A DNA stretch of 64,000 nt from Polynucleobacter sp. UK-Mo-2m-Kol15 (lineage in GTDB: Bacteria; Pseudomonadota; Gammaproteobacteria; Burkholderiales; Burkholderiaceae). The notes beneath the pieces are model-generated. The model made no database searches. It saw only the letters and a list, made by a program, of their open reading frames with translations, and was not told the DNA's origin. Made by a program: the position numbers and the translations under genes. Positions 43,051 through 51,851 of the stretch are shown here, one piece after another; positions within the stretch are counted from its first letter, which is position 1, and the number at the start of each line of letters is the position of its first letter. The stretch is taken from assembly GCF_018881505.1 (NCBI RefSeq), contig NZ_JACVQC010000001.1, forward strand, positions 1,843,927-1,907,926, in the 5' to 3' direction.

Positions 43051-44433
43051 TTATTTGAATTCACGACTCAGTTTTGTTTTGCGATGCAAGCCAACGATGT
43101 AGAACATGGCGAGATACACACCTAATAAGCACGGACCTAAGACCAGTGCAATCCGCGCATCCTCATGAAATCCCATCAACACGACTACCAAAGTAATAAA
43201 TGCCAATGCGAACCACGATGAATAGGGCCACCAGGGTGTGCGATATGCCAACTCAGCAACCTGGACCCTGGTAAGTGAACGACGAAACTGAATTTGTGTG
43301 AACAAAATAGCAATCCACACCATCAAGCCAATGAAGGTAACTGCCGCCATGACGTATTGAAACGCCTTATCTGGAACAAAATAGTTCAGCACGACACCAG
43401 TCATACAAACCGCCACTGTCGCCATCACTGCACGATGGGGAACGCCATACTTCGATAGCTTGGCAAATGGTGATGGCGCATAACCATTGACTGACAGCGC
43501 ATATAAGAGTCTTCCGCCACTAAAGATGCCAGCGTTACAGGATGACAAGGCAGCGGTAATTACTACAAAGTTAATAATTCCAGCAGCCTCACGTAACCCT
43601 ATTCGCTCAAACATCACCACGAATGGACTACCTTGTTGGCCAACCTCATTCCAAGGAAAGATCGCTAAGATGACGAGGATCGCGCCCATATAAAAGATTA
43701 AGATGCGCCACGCTAATGAATCAATTGCCATCGGAATGGTTTTGCGAGGATTCTCTGCCTCACCAGCAGATAAGCCAATCATTTCAATACCAACGTAAGC
43801 AAATAAAACCATCTGCAAAGACAGTAGCATTCCACTAATACCGTTTGGAAAGAAGCCTCCGTGTTTCCATAAGTTACTCAAGCCAATGGGATTCCAGTCA
43901 TTTGTGAAACCAAAGAGAATGACTGAGCCACCTAATGCGATCATGGCAATGATGGCAACAACCTTGATCAGAGCAAACCAAAACTCAAATTCACCAAAGA
44001 CCTTAACCGCAATGAGATTTATCAGACCCATCATCAGAATAGAAGATAAGGCCCATATCCACTGAGGTGTTTCAGGAAACCAAATGCCCATGTAAATACC
44101 AACAGCAGTGACTTCGGCAATGCCAACAACTACCCAGTAAGTCCAATAACCCCAGCCGACCATATAACCTGCAAGCGGGCCAACATACGTATTGGCATAT
44201 GCCGCAAATGAACCTGCGACTGGTTCATGTACCGCCATCTCGCCTAAGGTGCGAAGCACAATGAAGGCGACAATGCCAGCCAATAGATATCCCAACAAGA
44301 TTGAAGGTCCCGCGATTTGAATCGCACTTGCCGAGCCTAGAAATAATCCAACACCGATAGTAGATCCCAAAGCCATGAGGCGAATGTGCCGCACTTTGAG
44401 GTGGCGTTGTAAACCAGTTTGTTCAGTCTGCAA
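43051..44433 (-). CDS. Amino-acid permease of the APC family
   Basis: The protein has 460 residues from a TTG at 44433, chosen because a perfect AGGAGGT (44439-44445) lies 5 bp upstream; a TTG 13 codons earlier has no such site. Twelve hydrophobic helices are present, and the first contains the APC substrate motif GSTIGVGLFLGSA. A second hallmark is GEMAVHEPVAGSFAAYA. It resembles the proline/aromatic/GABA permease group (AAT subfamily) and imports an amino acid with protons. Placement before ald suggests alanine or a related substrate. Confidence 0.93.
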   Translation of the reverse strand: MQTEQTGLQRHLKVRHIRLMALGSTIGVGLFLGSASAIQIAGPSILLGYLLAGIVAFIVLRTLGEMAVHEPVAGSFAAYANTYVGPLAGYMVGWGYWTYWVVVGIAEVTAVGIYMGIWFPETPQWIWALSSILMMGLINLIAVKVFGEFEFWFALIKVVAIIAMIALGGSVILFGFTNDWNPIGLSNLWKHGGFFPNGISGMLLSLQMVLFAYVGIEMIGLSAGEAENPRKTIPMAIDSLAWRILIFYMGAILVILAIFPWNEVGQQGSPFVVMFERIGLREAAGIINFVVITAALSSCNAGIFSGGRLLYALSVNGYAPSPFAKLSKYGVPHRAVMATVAVCMTGVVLNYFVPDKAFQYVMAAVTFIGLMVWIAILFTQIQFRRSLTRVQVAELAYRTPWWPYSSWFALAFITLVVVLMGFHEDARIALVLGPCLLGVYLAMFYIVGLHRKTKLSREFK

Positions 44434-44438
44434 AAGAG

Positions 44439-44445
44439 ACCTCCT
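44439..44445 (-). promoter_or_regulatory. Strong Shine-Dalgarno deciding a TTG start
   Basis: AGGAGGT on the minus strand, 5 bp before the TTG at 44433, is fully complementary to the 16S rRNA 3' end. It lies inside the longer open frame and sets the permease start. Confidence 0.8.
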
Positions 44446-44647
44446 TTCAATTTGCCGTTGGTAAGTCACCAACGAGGCAAAGTCTATGGAGGACTGCGCT
44501 TCTACACTAGAGGATAAAAATGCCTAAAGTTCTAAAACAAATAAATATGATGCCCAAGAATTGAACTAAGCAAGTAAGCATCTGCTTGAGAGGAAATTAA
44601 TTAATTTTGGATGACATCAGAATCCGTAATTTCCTACAGGGATTCCC

Positions 44648-45415
44648 CTAGGGATTTATTGATAGATTTTGGGGAATGACTTGCTGAGCAGCAATAAGAT
44701 TTAACACTTCGGCAGCCGCAGCAAAACCACACGCCGCAGTCACCATGACTGTTGATCCGTACCCCGAGCATGCAAGACCGCCACTGGCAACCCCAGCTCG
44801 AGGCTCATGAGAGTAAATCGCTCGAATACCAATTTTTCTCTTTAGATTTCTTGAGAAGCCATGATCCTGCCTCAGGCCTTGACGCACCTTTGCCAGTAAG
44901 GCATCTTGCTCGGTTCGAGAAAGATCGTCGCAGCGCACAGAAGTAGGATCTGATTTTCCGCCAGCTGCGCCACACATCACTAACGCACGTTGATTTTTAT
45001 TTGCCCAAACTGCTAAAGCAATTTTGGTTTGCACCGAATCAGTTGCATCCAAAATAATCGCATTGTCTGGAATTAAAGTATCTAGATTTTCTGGCTCCAA
45101 AAACGCATCATGCATGGTAAGCGTAATCTCAGGATTGATTTGGCGGATGCGATTGGTCATGACTTGTACTTTTGCCTTGCCGTACTCACCCTCTAAGGCA
45201 TGTAACTGACGGTTGGTATTGCTTTCCGCAATATGATCAAAATCGATGAGAACGAGATGGCCAATCGCTGTGCGCGCCAGAGCTTCCGCAGCCCAAGAGC
45301 CAACCCCACCCAAGCCTGCAACAACAACAGTAGCATGTCGAAAACGTTCGCGAAGTTCCGGGCCATATAAGCGTGATACACCTCCAAAACGACGCTCGTC
45401 GAAACTTTGCTCCAT
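44648..45415 (-). CDS. tcdA: tRNA threonylcarbamoyladenosine dehydratase
   Basis: The protein has 255 residues, of the E1/ThiF superfamily. The nucleotide motif GLGGVGSWAAEALARTAIG (35-53), DFDHIAESNTNRQ and the ATP-contacting DATDSVQTK are present. The distal part KRKIGIRAIYSHEP is typical of TcdA/CsdL rather than MoeB or ThiF. It dehydrates t6A37 in tRNA to the cyclic form ct6A in an ATP-dependent reaction. Its ATG overlaps the stop of the cupin gene by one base, so they are coupled. Confidence 0.93.
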   Translation of the reverse strand: MEQSFDERRFGGVSRLYGPELRERFRHATVVVAGLGGVGSWAAEALARTAIGHLVLIDFDHIAESNTNRQLHALEGEYGKAKVQVMTNRIRQINPEITLTMHDAFLEPENLDTLIPDNAIILDATDSVQTKIALAVWANKNQRALVMCGAAGGKSDPTSVRCDDLSRTEQDALLAKVRQGLRQDHGFSRNLKRKIGIRAIYSHEPRAGVASGGLACSGYGSTVMVTAACGFAAAAEVLNLIAAQQVIPQNLSINP

Positions 45416-45921
45416 TAGGTCTGAACAACAGTAAAGCTATCACGCTTTACCTTAATCATGTTAGTGCCTTCAATCCGAATGAGATTGGTGGGGGCCAGTC
45501 GGGATGGCGAATGAATATCTCCCTCGTTATATACATAAACTTCCCCAGGCGTTAGTGTATAAGCGCGTGAGGCCCGAACTTTTCCTGAGTTATCACCTTG
45601 AGGTTTCTCGATCAACTCATAATCGGTCATCTGAGTTTCTCCATCAGCTTGACCATAGATAGCCCATGAGTGAGCGTGATCATGCGGGCCAGAAGTTTTG
45701 GGGCCTTTGTAGGAATGCGCCAAAATGCAGAAACCTAAATCAGGGTCCTCATAAAGCAACTCGCGCTCCCCTGCATTCGGCAAAAAATATCCTTGCAAGG
45801 TTTGACGATCAGCCAAGAATTGCTTTAATAATTCAGCCACACGAACCCTTCCAGATGGGCTGTTATCCTGCTGCAAAATGGTACGGCATTGAAGGGCAAA
45901 TTGGTTGAGATCTAAATTCAA
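45415..45921 (-). CDS. Cysteine dioxygenase-like cupin
   Basis: The protein has 168 residues with a single cupin domain. The first metal motif is HDHAHSWAIYG (about 79-89, His-x-His) and the second includes GDIHSP with the third histidine (about 135-140). The N-terminal helical part and the spacing recall bacterial cysteine or mercaptopropionate dioxygenases, which use non-heme iron and oxygen on thiols. The substrate is not defined by the sequence. It is coupled to tcdA by a one-base overlap, an arrangement with no obvious functional link. Confidence 0.75.
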   Translation of the reverse strand: MNLDLNQFALQCRTILQQDNSPSGRVRVAELLKQFLADRQTLQGYFLPNAGERELLYEDPDLGFCILAHSYKGPKTSGPHDHAHSWAIYGQADGETQMTDYELIEKPQGDNSGKVRASRAYTLTPGEVYVYNEGDIHSPSRLAPTNLIRIEGTNMIKVKRDSFTVVQT

Positions 45922-46071
45922 GACATATTCTCCTGTAAATGAGTATCTACTATATTTCCATTCTACAAGAGCCCCTTTAATGCCGTTTGATTAAGGGGTA
46001 TCAGAGATCTGGACCATAAAAACTAACGCCAATTTCCCTGTCAATAGATTCATTTGGGTTATGCTTAAATC

Positions 46072-46716
46072 ATGACAAGTAATGCATCTATTGCCCAACT
46101 CCGTAAAAATTACACCTTTGGCCAGCTTTTGGAGGCTGAACTTGCTCCCAACCCGCTCTCCTTTTTTCAAATCTGGTTTGACCAGGCTGTAAAAGCGGAG
46201 TGTCCAGAACCGAACTCCATGACCTTGGCGACTGCAGATGCTGCAGGAAATCCATCAGCTCGCATCGTATTACTCAAAGGAGCTGATGAGGCTGGTTTTA
46301 CCTTCTTCACTAATTACGAAAGTCAAAAGGGTAAAGAGTTAGCTGTTCGGCCTCATGCTGCATTGTTATTTCACTGGCATGAGCTAGAACGTCAGGTTCG
46401 AATTAAAGGAACGGTTGACCGCGTCAGCTCTGATGAGAGTGATGCATATTTCAATTCCCGCCCAGCAGCCTCTCGAATTGGAGCCTGGGCTTCACCACAA
46501 AGCGCTGAGATTCCAAATCGCGAATTTCTTGAAGAAGCTGAGAAGCGCTTCTCAGCCGAATTTGGCGATAAGCCACCAAGACCAGCGCATTGGGGTGGTT
46601 ATCGCCTACATCCTACTGAAATTGAATTCTGGCAAGGTCGCCCTTCCCGCCTTCATGACCGCATTCACTATCAACTTGAAGGTGATCAATGGCGTATTAC
46701 TCGCTTGGCGCCCTAA
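46072..46716 (+). CDS. pdxH: Pyridoxamine 5'-phosphate oxidase
   Basis: The protein has 214 residues. FMN-binding segments [20 protein letters not shown] and [20 protein letters not shown] are present, as is the C-terminal signature ending [14 protein letters not shown]. The enzyme oxidises pyridoxine and pyridoxamine 5'-phosphates to pyridoxal phosphate with oxygen and FMN. It is monocistronic and converges with msrA. It is a canonical B6 gene far from the PdxA2-like gene, so the two are not an operon. Confidence 0.97.
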   Translation: MTSNASIAQLRKNYTFGQLLEAELAPNPLSFFQIWFDQAVKAECPEPNSMTLATADAAGNPSARIVLLKGADEAGFTFFTNYESQKGKELAVRPHAALLFHWHELERQVRIKGTVDRVSSDESDAYFNSRPAASRIGAWASPQSAEIPNREFLEEAEKRFSAEFGDKPPRPAHWGGYRLHPTEIEFWQGRPSRLHDRIHYQLEGDQWRITRLAP

Positions 46717-46745
46717 GAAATTGGGTGAGGAGTTCGCTGACTAGG

Positions 46746-47318
46746 TTATCGAAACTCTGGGGCAATGAGCGATTGAAACTTTGCCCTGAATTTTGCTAAT
46801 TTAGGTGCGACTACTGCCATGCAGTATCCCTGTCCTGGATGCTGACGAAAATAATTCTGGTGATAATCCTCGGCCGGGTAAATAACAGGCGCAGCATCAA
46901 CTTGAGTCACTACTGGACTAGAGTAAATCCCCGCTGCCTCCAATTCCTGAATAATCTCATGTGCTGCAATATTTTGACTTTCGCTATGCGTAAAAATCAC
47001 TGAACGATATTGGGTGCCATGGTCATTGCCTTGATAGTTCAGAGTAGTTGGATCATGAATGACAAAAAAGATTTCCAATAAATCACGGTATGTCACTACA
47101 GCTGCATCAAAATAAACGTCAACGATTTCCGCGTGACCTGTTTGGCCTGAACAAATAGACTCATAGTCAGGGTTTAGCGTTTCCCCGCCCGCATAGCCTG
47201 AAACTACCGCACTCACACCCTTGATTTGCTGGTAGACCGCTTCTAAGCACCAGAAACAGCCACCGCCTAAAGTAGCTCGCTCAAGGGTTGCTTGGTTTTT
47301 ATCGATGTTTTCGCTCAT
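46746..47318 (-). CDS. msrA: Peptide methionine sulfoxide reductase A
   Basis: The protein has 190 residues. The catalytic motif GGCFWCLE (Cys21 as nucleophile) is near the N-terminus. A resolving cysteine candidate lies in HPGQGYCMAVVAPK near residue 163. The substrate and regeneration segments GYAGG and YHQNYF are intact. It reduces methionine-S-sulfoxide in proteins with thioredoxin, and no MsrB domain is fused. AAAGG precedes the ATG. Confidence 0.96.
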   Translation of the reverse strand: MSENIDKNQATLERATLGGGCFWCLEAVYQQIKGVSAVVSGYAGGETLNPDYESICSGQTGHAEIVDVYFDAAVVTYRDLLEIFFVIHDPTTLNYQGNDHGTQYRSVIFTHSESQNIAAHEIIQELEAAGIYSSPVVTQVDAAPVIYPAEDYHQNYFRQHPGQGYCMAVVAPKLAKFRAKFQSLIAPEFR

Positions 47319-47368
47319 ACCTTTATCCTAATGCCTTATTCAATCATTTGCTTGACCAATAAAAATTC

Positions 47369-48772
47369 ATGTCGATAAATCGCTTCACACTCCAGTTAGA
47401 TGAAATTAAGGCAGCTTATGCTGCAGAACCCAACCCTAGCTTAGAGCTTCGTCTTGAACGGATTGGGCGTATCGAGCAAATGATCTTAGCCAATGAAGAA
47501 AAAATCTGCAAAGTTTTAGCCGCTGACTTCGGCACTCGGCACTCGGTTGAAAGTCGACTCCTAGAATTTCAGATGATTTATCAGGCCTGTAGCCATGTTC
47601 GCAAGCACCTTAAAGAGTGGATGAAGCCTCAGCTAGTAACTACATCAGCTTTCTTGGGCTCATCTCATGCCTGGACACAAATGCAATCTTTGGGCGTTGT
47701 GGGCATTATGAGCCCCTGGAATTATCCAGTGCAACTGGCTTTAGTTCCAGCCATTGCTGCTTTTGCAGCTGGTAATCGTGTCTGGCTCAAACCATCAGAG
47801 AGAAGTTCACGTACATCTGGGTTCTTGGCAATATTGATCCAAGAATATTTTCACCCGAGTGAATTTTGCGTTAGCGTTGGCGGCAATGAAGTTGCGGAAT
47901 CTTTTGCTGCGCTGCCATTTGATCACCTCTTTTTTACAGGCTCAGGAGAAATTGGCAAGAAAGTAATGCGTGCAGCAGCAGATCACCTAACTCCGGTTAC
48001 TCTTGAGCTGGGCGGTAAATCCCCGGCGATTGTTGATCCCTCAGCAAAACTCCAAGACGCTGCCGCTAGCATTGCTTACGGGAAGCTAGTAAACGGCGGG
48101 CAAACCTGTATTGCACCTGACTACGTAATAGTACATGCAAGTGATTGCGAGGCATTTGTTCAAGAATTACAAAAAGCGTCCCAGAAACAATTCTCCAATC
48201 CAACAGAATTGACTGGTGCGATTGATGAACGCCAACTAACGCGCTGGCATCAACTGGTTCAAGATGCAGTAGATCGTGGAGCACAAGCAATTCCACTAAT
48301 TCAGTCCCCTGCTAATACCGTAATACCATTCACCCCGGTAGCACTCTTAAATGTTTCTGAAGATGCGCTCATCATGCAGGAGGAAATATTTGGCCCCATT
48401 CTCCCAATCATAGTAATTAATGACGTAGATTCCATCATCCGCTATATCAATAGTCGTCCGACACCACTAGCACTCTACTGGTTTGGTAAGAGCAAAGATG
48501 TGATGAAGCAAATACTCAGCGAGACTCGCTCTGGTGGGGTAACAATTAATGACACGCTACTTCATATAGCGGTAGAGGATTTACCTTTTGGCGGTATTGG
48601 CCCAAGTGGTATGGGCGCTTACCATGGTAAGGCAGGTTTTGACGCATTTAGTCATCGCAAATCGGTCCTGGAAGTGCGGGGTCTATTTGGTTTTAATTTC
48701 TTGCGCGGTACAACATTAGCGAGACCACCTTATGGCAAAGGTGTTGAACGCGTACTGCGTTGGATTAAATAA
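47369..48772 (+). CDS. Aldehyde dehydrogenase, class-3 / coniferyl-aldehyde type
   Basis: The protein has 467 residues. The NAD-binding GSGEIGKKVM, the general base Glu in LELGGKSPAIV and the catalytic Cys in NGGQTCIAPDYV are present, with PWNYPVQLALVP typical of the ALDH3/CalB branch. The branch oxidises medium-chain, fatty or aromatic aldehydes to acids with NAD(P). It is divergent from msrA with a 50-bp gap. The shared oxidative-stress theme is suggestive only. Confidence 0.92.
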   Translation: MSINRFTLQLDEIKAAYAAEPNPSLELRLERIGRIEQMILANEEKICKVLAADFGTRHSVESRLLEFQMIYQACSHVRKHLKEWMKPQLVTTSAFLGSSHAWTQMQSLGVVGIMSPWNYPVQLALVPAIAAFAAGNRVWLKPSERSSRTSGFLAILIQEYFHPSEFCVSVGGNEVAESFAALPFDHLFFTGSGEIGKKVMRAAADHLTPVTLELGGKSPAIVDPSAKLQDAAASIAYGKLVNGGQTCIAPDYVIVHASDCEAFVQELQKASQKQFSNPTELTGAIDERQLTRWHQLVQDAVDRGAQAIPLIQSPANTVIPFTPVALLNVSEDALIMQEEIFGPILPIIVINDVDSIIRYINSRPTPLALYWFGKSKDVMKQILSETRSGGVTINDTLLHIAVEDLPFGGIGPSGMGAYHGKAGFDAFSHRKSVLEVRGLFGFNFLRGTTLARPPYGKGVERVLRWIK

Positions 48773-48792
48773 TTACTGACCGAGATCTGCAA

Positions 48793-49458
48793 TTAGAGCA
48801 AAAGCTTGCCAGCAAATGCAATTAAGAGTACGCCAACAATCAGCCAAAGAGCTGCGGCGTAATGCGGATGTGTTTTAAAAAAGCTCAGAAAAAATTGTCC
48901 TGTAAAAATCAGGCCTGCTAAATAGCTCATGCTTATCGCCTGCAACACTAAAGCTAAATACAAAATAGTATGTCCCGGCTTCGCATACCCCGGCTGAATA
49001 AATTGCGCAAAAAATGATACAAAGAAAAAGATTGCCTTAGGATTGGTTAAGGATAAAGTCAGCGCAACCAAGAATGGATGCAGGGTATTTAAATAATGCG
49101 CACTGCCATCCTCCGCAACAAAGAGTTGGGCACCACGCCAACGAACAAGACCACCTCGAATAAAACCATAGCCCATCCAAGCTAAATAGGCAGCACCAAG
49201 TATGCGTATGAGATTAAATATCGATGGCGATGATTGCAGTAAAGATGCCGCCCCTAAGGCAACAGCCATCATGAGGATGGCATCGCCAATAAAGATGCCT
49301 AATGATGCTAAAACTCCCGCACGCCAACCTTTAAGGCCAGCAATCGTCAGTACATAAAGAGAATTCGGACCCGGAAAAAGGATGACAAAAATGACGCCAA
49401 CGAAATAGGTTGGGAAATCGACAATACCCACGCTCGCAGGCGAAATAAACCAGTCCAT
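48793..49458 (-). CDS. LysE/RhtB-family amino-acid exporter
   Basis: The protein has 221 residues from the ATG at 49458; two GTG codons just upstream are alternatives and none has a strong ribosome site. Six hydrophobic helices are present, with the family signature FPGPNSLYVLTIAGLKGWRAG near residue 30 and a second-half LTNPKAIFFFVSFFAQF. It exports an amino acid, and the sequence is closest in feel to the leucine exporter LeuE. It converges with the aldehyde dehydrogenase. Confidence 0.9.
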   Translation of the reverse strand: MDWFISPASVGIVDFPTYFVGVIFVILFPGPNSLYVLTIAGLKGWRAGVLASLGIFIGDAILMMAVALGAASLLQSSPSIFNLIRILGAAYLAWMGYGFIRGGLVRWRGAQLFVAEDGSAHYLNTLHPFLVALTLSLTNPKAIFFFVSFFAQFIQPGYAKPGHTILYLALVLQAISMSYLAGLIFTGQFFLSFFKTHPHYAAALWLIVGVLLIAFAGKLLL

Positions 49459-49623
49459 CACCACATCATAGTTAAATTCGGGAAAACCCTTGTAATTAGC
49501 TTCTTAAAATGCCATAATGAATGGCTTTTTAAAGCAATTTGATTCATCGCCCCCCAGCTATATTTCAGCGCATCGTTTAGAAGTCATAAACACCGAAGTT
49601 ACCAAAACGCGCTGCCGCCTGTC

Positions 49624-49702
49624 TGATGGTCGATGCCTTTGACCATCACACTCAGTAAAAAACAACGAGTGTATACACGGAGACATCCCTTGATAGGGAT
49701 GT
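49624..49702 (+). promoter_or_regulatory. Hairpin-rich 5' leader of the DEAD-box helicase gene
   Basis: Three hairpins follow one another: TGATGGTC/GACCATCA (49624-49648), ACACTC/GAGTGT (49648-49672) and ACATCCCT/AGGGATGT (49683-49702, loop TGAT). The third ends 8 bp before the ATG at 49711, and its right arm AGGGATG is the only plausible ribosome site. No T-run follows, so it is not a terminator. Sequestration of the site, relieved by unfolding, would fit autoregulated or cold-responsive helicase genes. Confidence 0.55.
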
Positions 49703-49710
49703 GTAATAGC

Positions 49711-51276
49711 ATGACTTTTTCTAAAGAAACCAATCCCGCTGGAAATGATTTCCAGTCTTTCGCCCTCGCGGCGGCACTCCTTAAAAACGTTGCTGAACTG
49801 GGTTATACCCAAGCTACCGAAGTGCAAGCGCAGGTTATTCCTGCTGCTCTCGCTGGCGGTGACTTATTAGTCAGCAGCCAAACTGGTAGCGGTAAAACTG
49901 CTGCCTTTTTACTACCTTTAATCAATCAGCTTATCGAAGATAACCCTAACGGCTCACCTGTACCAGGCCGCGCACAACCTAAAGTGTTGGTGCTCTGCCC
50001 TACTCGCGAATTAGCCCAACAGGTTGCCGCAGATGCAGTGAACTTAGTTCGTGGCATGAAAGGTATCCGTATTGCAACCGTCATGGGTGGCATGCCTTAC
50101 GGCAAGCAAATCCAAGCCCTGAAAGGCGCATTGTTAGTTGTGGCAACACCTGGTCGCTTACTCGACCTGACTGATAGCAAAGCAATTCGCTTGGATGATG
50201 TCAAACAACTCGTTATCGATGAAGCCGATCGCATGCTCGACATGGGATTTGCTGATGATCTTGAGGCGATTGACAAGCGTTGCGCTGGTCGTACTCAAAC
50301 CTTGATGTTCTCTGCAACTTTTGCACCAAAGATTATGTCCTTGGCCAATGAGTTGACTACTAACGCTAAGCGCATTGAACTTGCCCATGCAGGTGAAAAG
50401 CACGCAAATATCGAGCAGAAGCTCCATTGGGCTGACAGCATGTCACACAAGCATAAATTGCTCGAGCACATTTTGGCTGATGCCTCTTTGGATCAAGCAG
50501 TTGTGTTTGCAAGCACTCAAGTTGAAAGTGAAAAAATTGCCGATACATTGCGTGCTAATGGCTACGAAGCTAGCGCCTTACACGGTGCAATGCCTCAGGC
50601 TGTTCGTATGCGCCGTCTTGAGTCTCTTCGTAAGGGTCATACCAAGATTTTAGTTGCGACTGACGTAGCGGCTCGCGGTATCGATGTGCCACGTATTAGT
50701 CACGTGATTAACTTTGGCCTTCCAATGAAACCAGAGGACTACACCCATCGCATCGGCCGTACCGGTCGCGCTGGTCGTAATGGTGTTGCTATTACTTTAG
50801 TTGAACATCGTGATCGTGCCAAGATCCGTAATATCGAACGCTTTACACAGCAAGACATCGTGGCCTCAGTCATTGCTGGCCTTGAGCCACAAGCAAAGCC
50901 TAGCTTTGGTGGTGGCGGCGGTCGCCCAGGTGGCGGTCGCTCTGGTGGTGGATTTGGTGGCGGCAATCGTTCTGGTGGCGGTGGCGGTCGTTATGGTTCT
51001 GGTGCTCGTTCAGAGTCTCGTTCTGGTGGCGGCGGTGGCAATCGCTCCGGTAACCATTTTGAATCTCGCTCTAGCGATTCACGCCCAGTTGGCGACTCAC
51101 GTCCGGCTGGTGCCAATCGCTTTGCCGATTCACGTCCTGCACGCTCCGCTGATTCGCGTCCTGCGCGTTCTGCTGATTCACGTCCTGCACGTTCTGGAGA
51201 TTCACGTCCATCTGCTGGTCCACGTTTTGCTAAACCCAAAACTGGTGGTCAACGCAGAAGCTTTAGCGGTAACTAA
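49711..51276 (+). CDS. rhlE: DEAD-box ATP-dependent RNA helicase, RhlE type
   Basis: The protein has 521 residues from the ATG at 49711. The frame runs 26 codons further up, but those codons lie in the hairpin leader. Helicase motifs in order are Q-motif, SQTGSGKT (motif I), PTRELAQQ, VATPGRLLD, VIDEADRMLD (DEAD), SATF, and HRIGRTGRAGR (VI). After residue 405 comes a Gly/Arg/Ser-rich tail with repeated DSRPARSA units that should bind RNA non-specifically. It remodels structured RNA in ribosome assembly or decay. ubiC follows by 2 bp. Confidence 0.94.
   Translation: MTFSKETNPAGNDFQSFALAAALLKNVAELGYTQATEVQAQVIPAALAGGDLLVSSQTGSGKTAAFLLPLINQLIEDNPNGSPVPGRAQPKVLVLCPTRELAQQVAADAVNLVRGMKGIRIATVMGGMPYGKQIQALKGALLVVATPGRLLDLTDSKAIRLDDVKQLVIDEADRMLDMGFADDLEAIDKRCAGRTQTLMFSATFAPKIMSLANELTTNAKRIELAHAGEKHANIEQKLHWADSMSHKHKLLEHILADASLDQAVVFASTQVESEKIADTLRANGYEASALHGAMPQAVRMRRLESLRKGHTKILVATDVAARGIDVPRISHVINFGLPMKPEDYTHRIGRTGRAGRNGVAITLVEHRDRAKIRNIERFTQQDIVASVIAGLEPQAKPSFGGGGGRPGGGRSGGGFGGGNRSGGGGGRYGSGARSESRSGGGGGNRSGNHFESRSSDSRPVGDSRPAGANRFADSRPARSADSRPARSADSRPARSGDSRPSAGPRFAKPKTGGQRRSFSGN
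51127..51198 (+). repeat. Three tandem 24-bp repeats in the helicase tail
   Basis: Three copies begin at 51127, 51151 and 51175, each encoding DSRPARS plus one residue, and related partial units lie on both sides. Copies differ at only a few bases, so this tract may change length by slippage. Confidence 0.8.
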
Positions 51277-51278
51277 AA

Positions 51279-51851
51279 ATGCTTCACCGTCGTCGTCTCC
51301 GTTCTGCATGGAATCGAGTCGATTCCGGTGAATTACATCAAGCGCCACGTAAGTGGCAGCCTTGGCTTAGCGATACCGGTTCTTTAACCCAAAAAATTGA
51401 ACGTGTTATTGGACAAAAACTAGAAGTACTAGTTTTGCGAGATTGCCGGCAAAATCTAAATAGCGACGAGAGTCGCTATTTTCATTTCAAGATCAAACGT
51501 TGTCGCGTCCGAGAGGTATTACTTTGTACCAATGGCATTCCACTGGTCATGGCACATAGCATCATCCCCACAACTAGCTCAAGCGGTAGCAACCATGAAA
51601 TTCTACGTTTAGGCAGGAAACCATTGGGGGCCGTACTTTTCGCCAAAACGCGCATGCACTCTAAAAAGAAATCACCGCGAGAGATTGCTCGCCTAGATAA
51701 ACAGAGTGCCTTGTGGAAAAAATGTTTTCATCAATATCCAGACCTACCGCCTGTCAGTTGGGCAAGGCGGACACTCTATCAACTTCAGGGGCGCCCACTC
51801 TTAGTGAGCGAAGTATTTCTTCCGGCCCTACTAAACTATCCCAGCAATTAA
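51279..51851 (+). CDS. ubiC: Chorismate--pyruvate lyase
   Basis: The protein has 190 residues. UbiC patterns are visible: WLSDTGSLTQKIE near the N-terminus, CRVREVLLCTNGIPLVMAHSI in the middle, LRLGRKPLGAVLF, and the C-terminal YQLQGRPLLVSEVFLP. The enzyme removes pyruvate from chorismate to give 4-hydroxybenzoate, the ring precursor of ubiquinone. It starts 2 bp after rhlE. Its stop overlaps the convergent hemD stop by 3-4 bp. Confidence 0.93.
   Translation: MLHRRRLRSAWNRVDSGELHQAPRKWQPWLSDTGSLTQKIERVIGQKLEVLVLRDCRQNLNSDESRYFHFKIKRCRVREVLLCTNGIPLVMAHSIIPTTSSSGSNHEILRLGRKPLGAVLFAKTRMHSKKKSPREIARLDKQSALWKKCFHQYPDLPPVSWARRTLYQLQGRPLLVSEVFLPALLNYPSN

Noticed and set aside
50801-51331. Long alternative-frame protein inside the helicase tail
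   Set aside because: It is a low-complexity Val/Ala/Leu-rich by-product of the Gly/Arg repeat codons.
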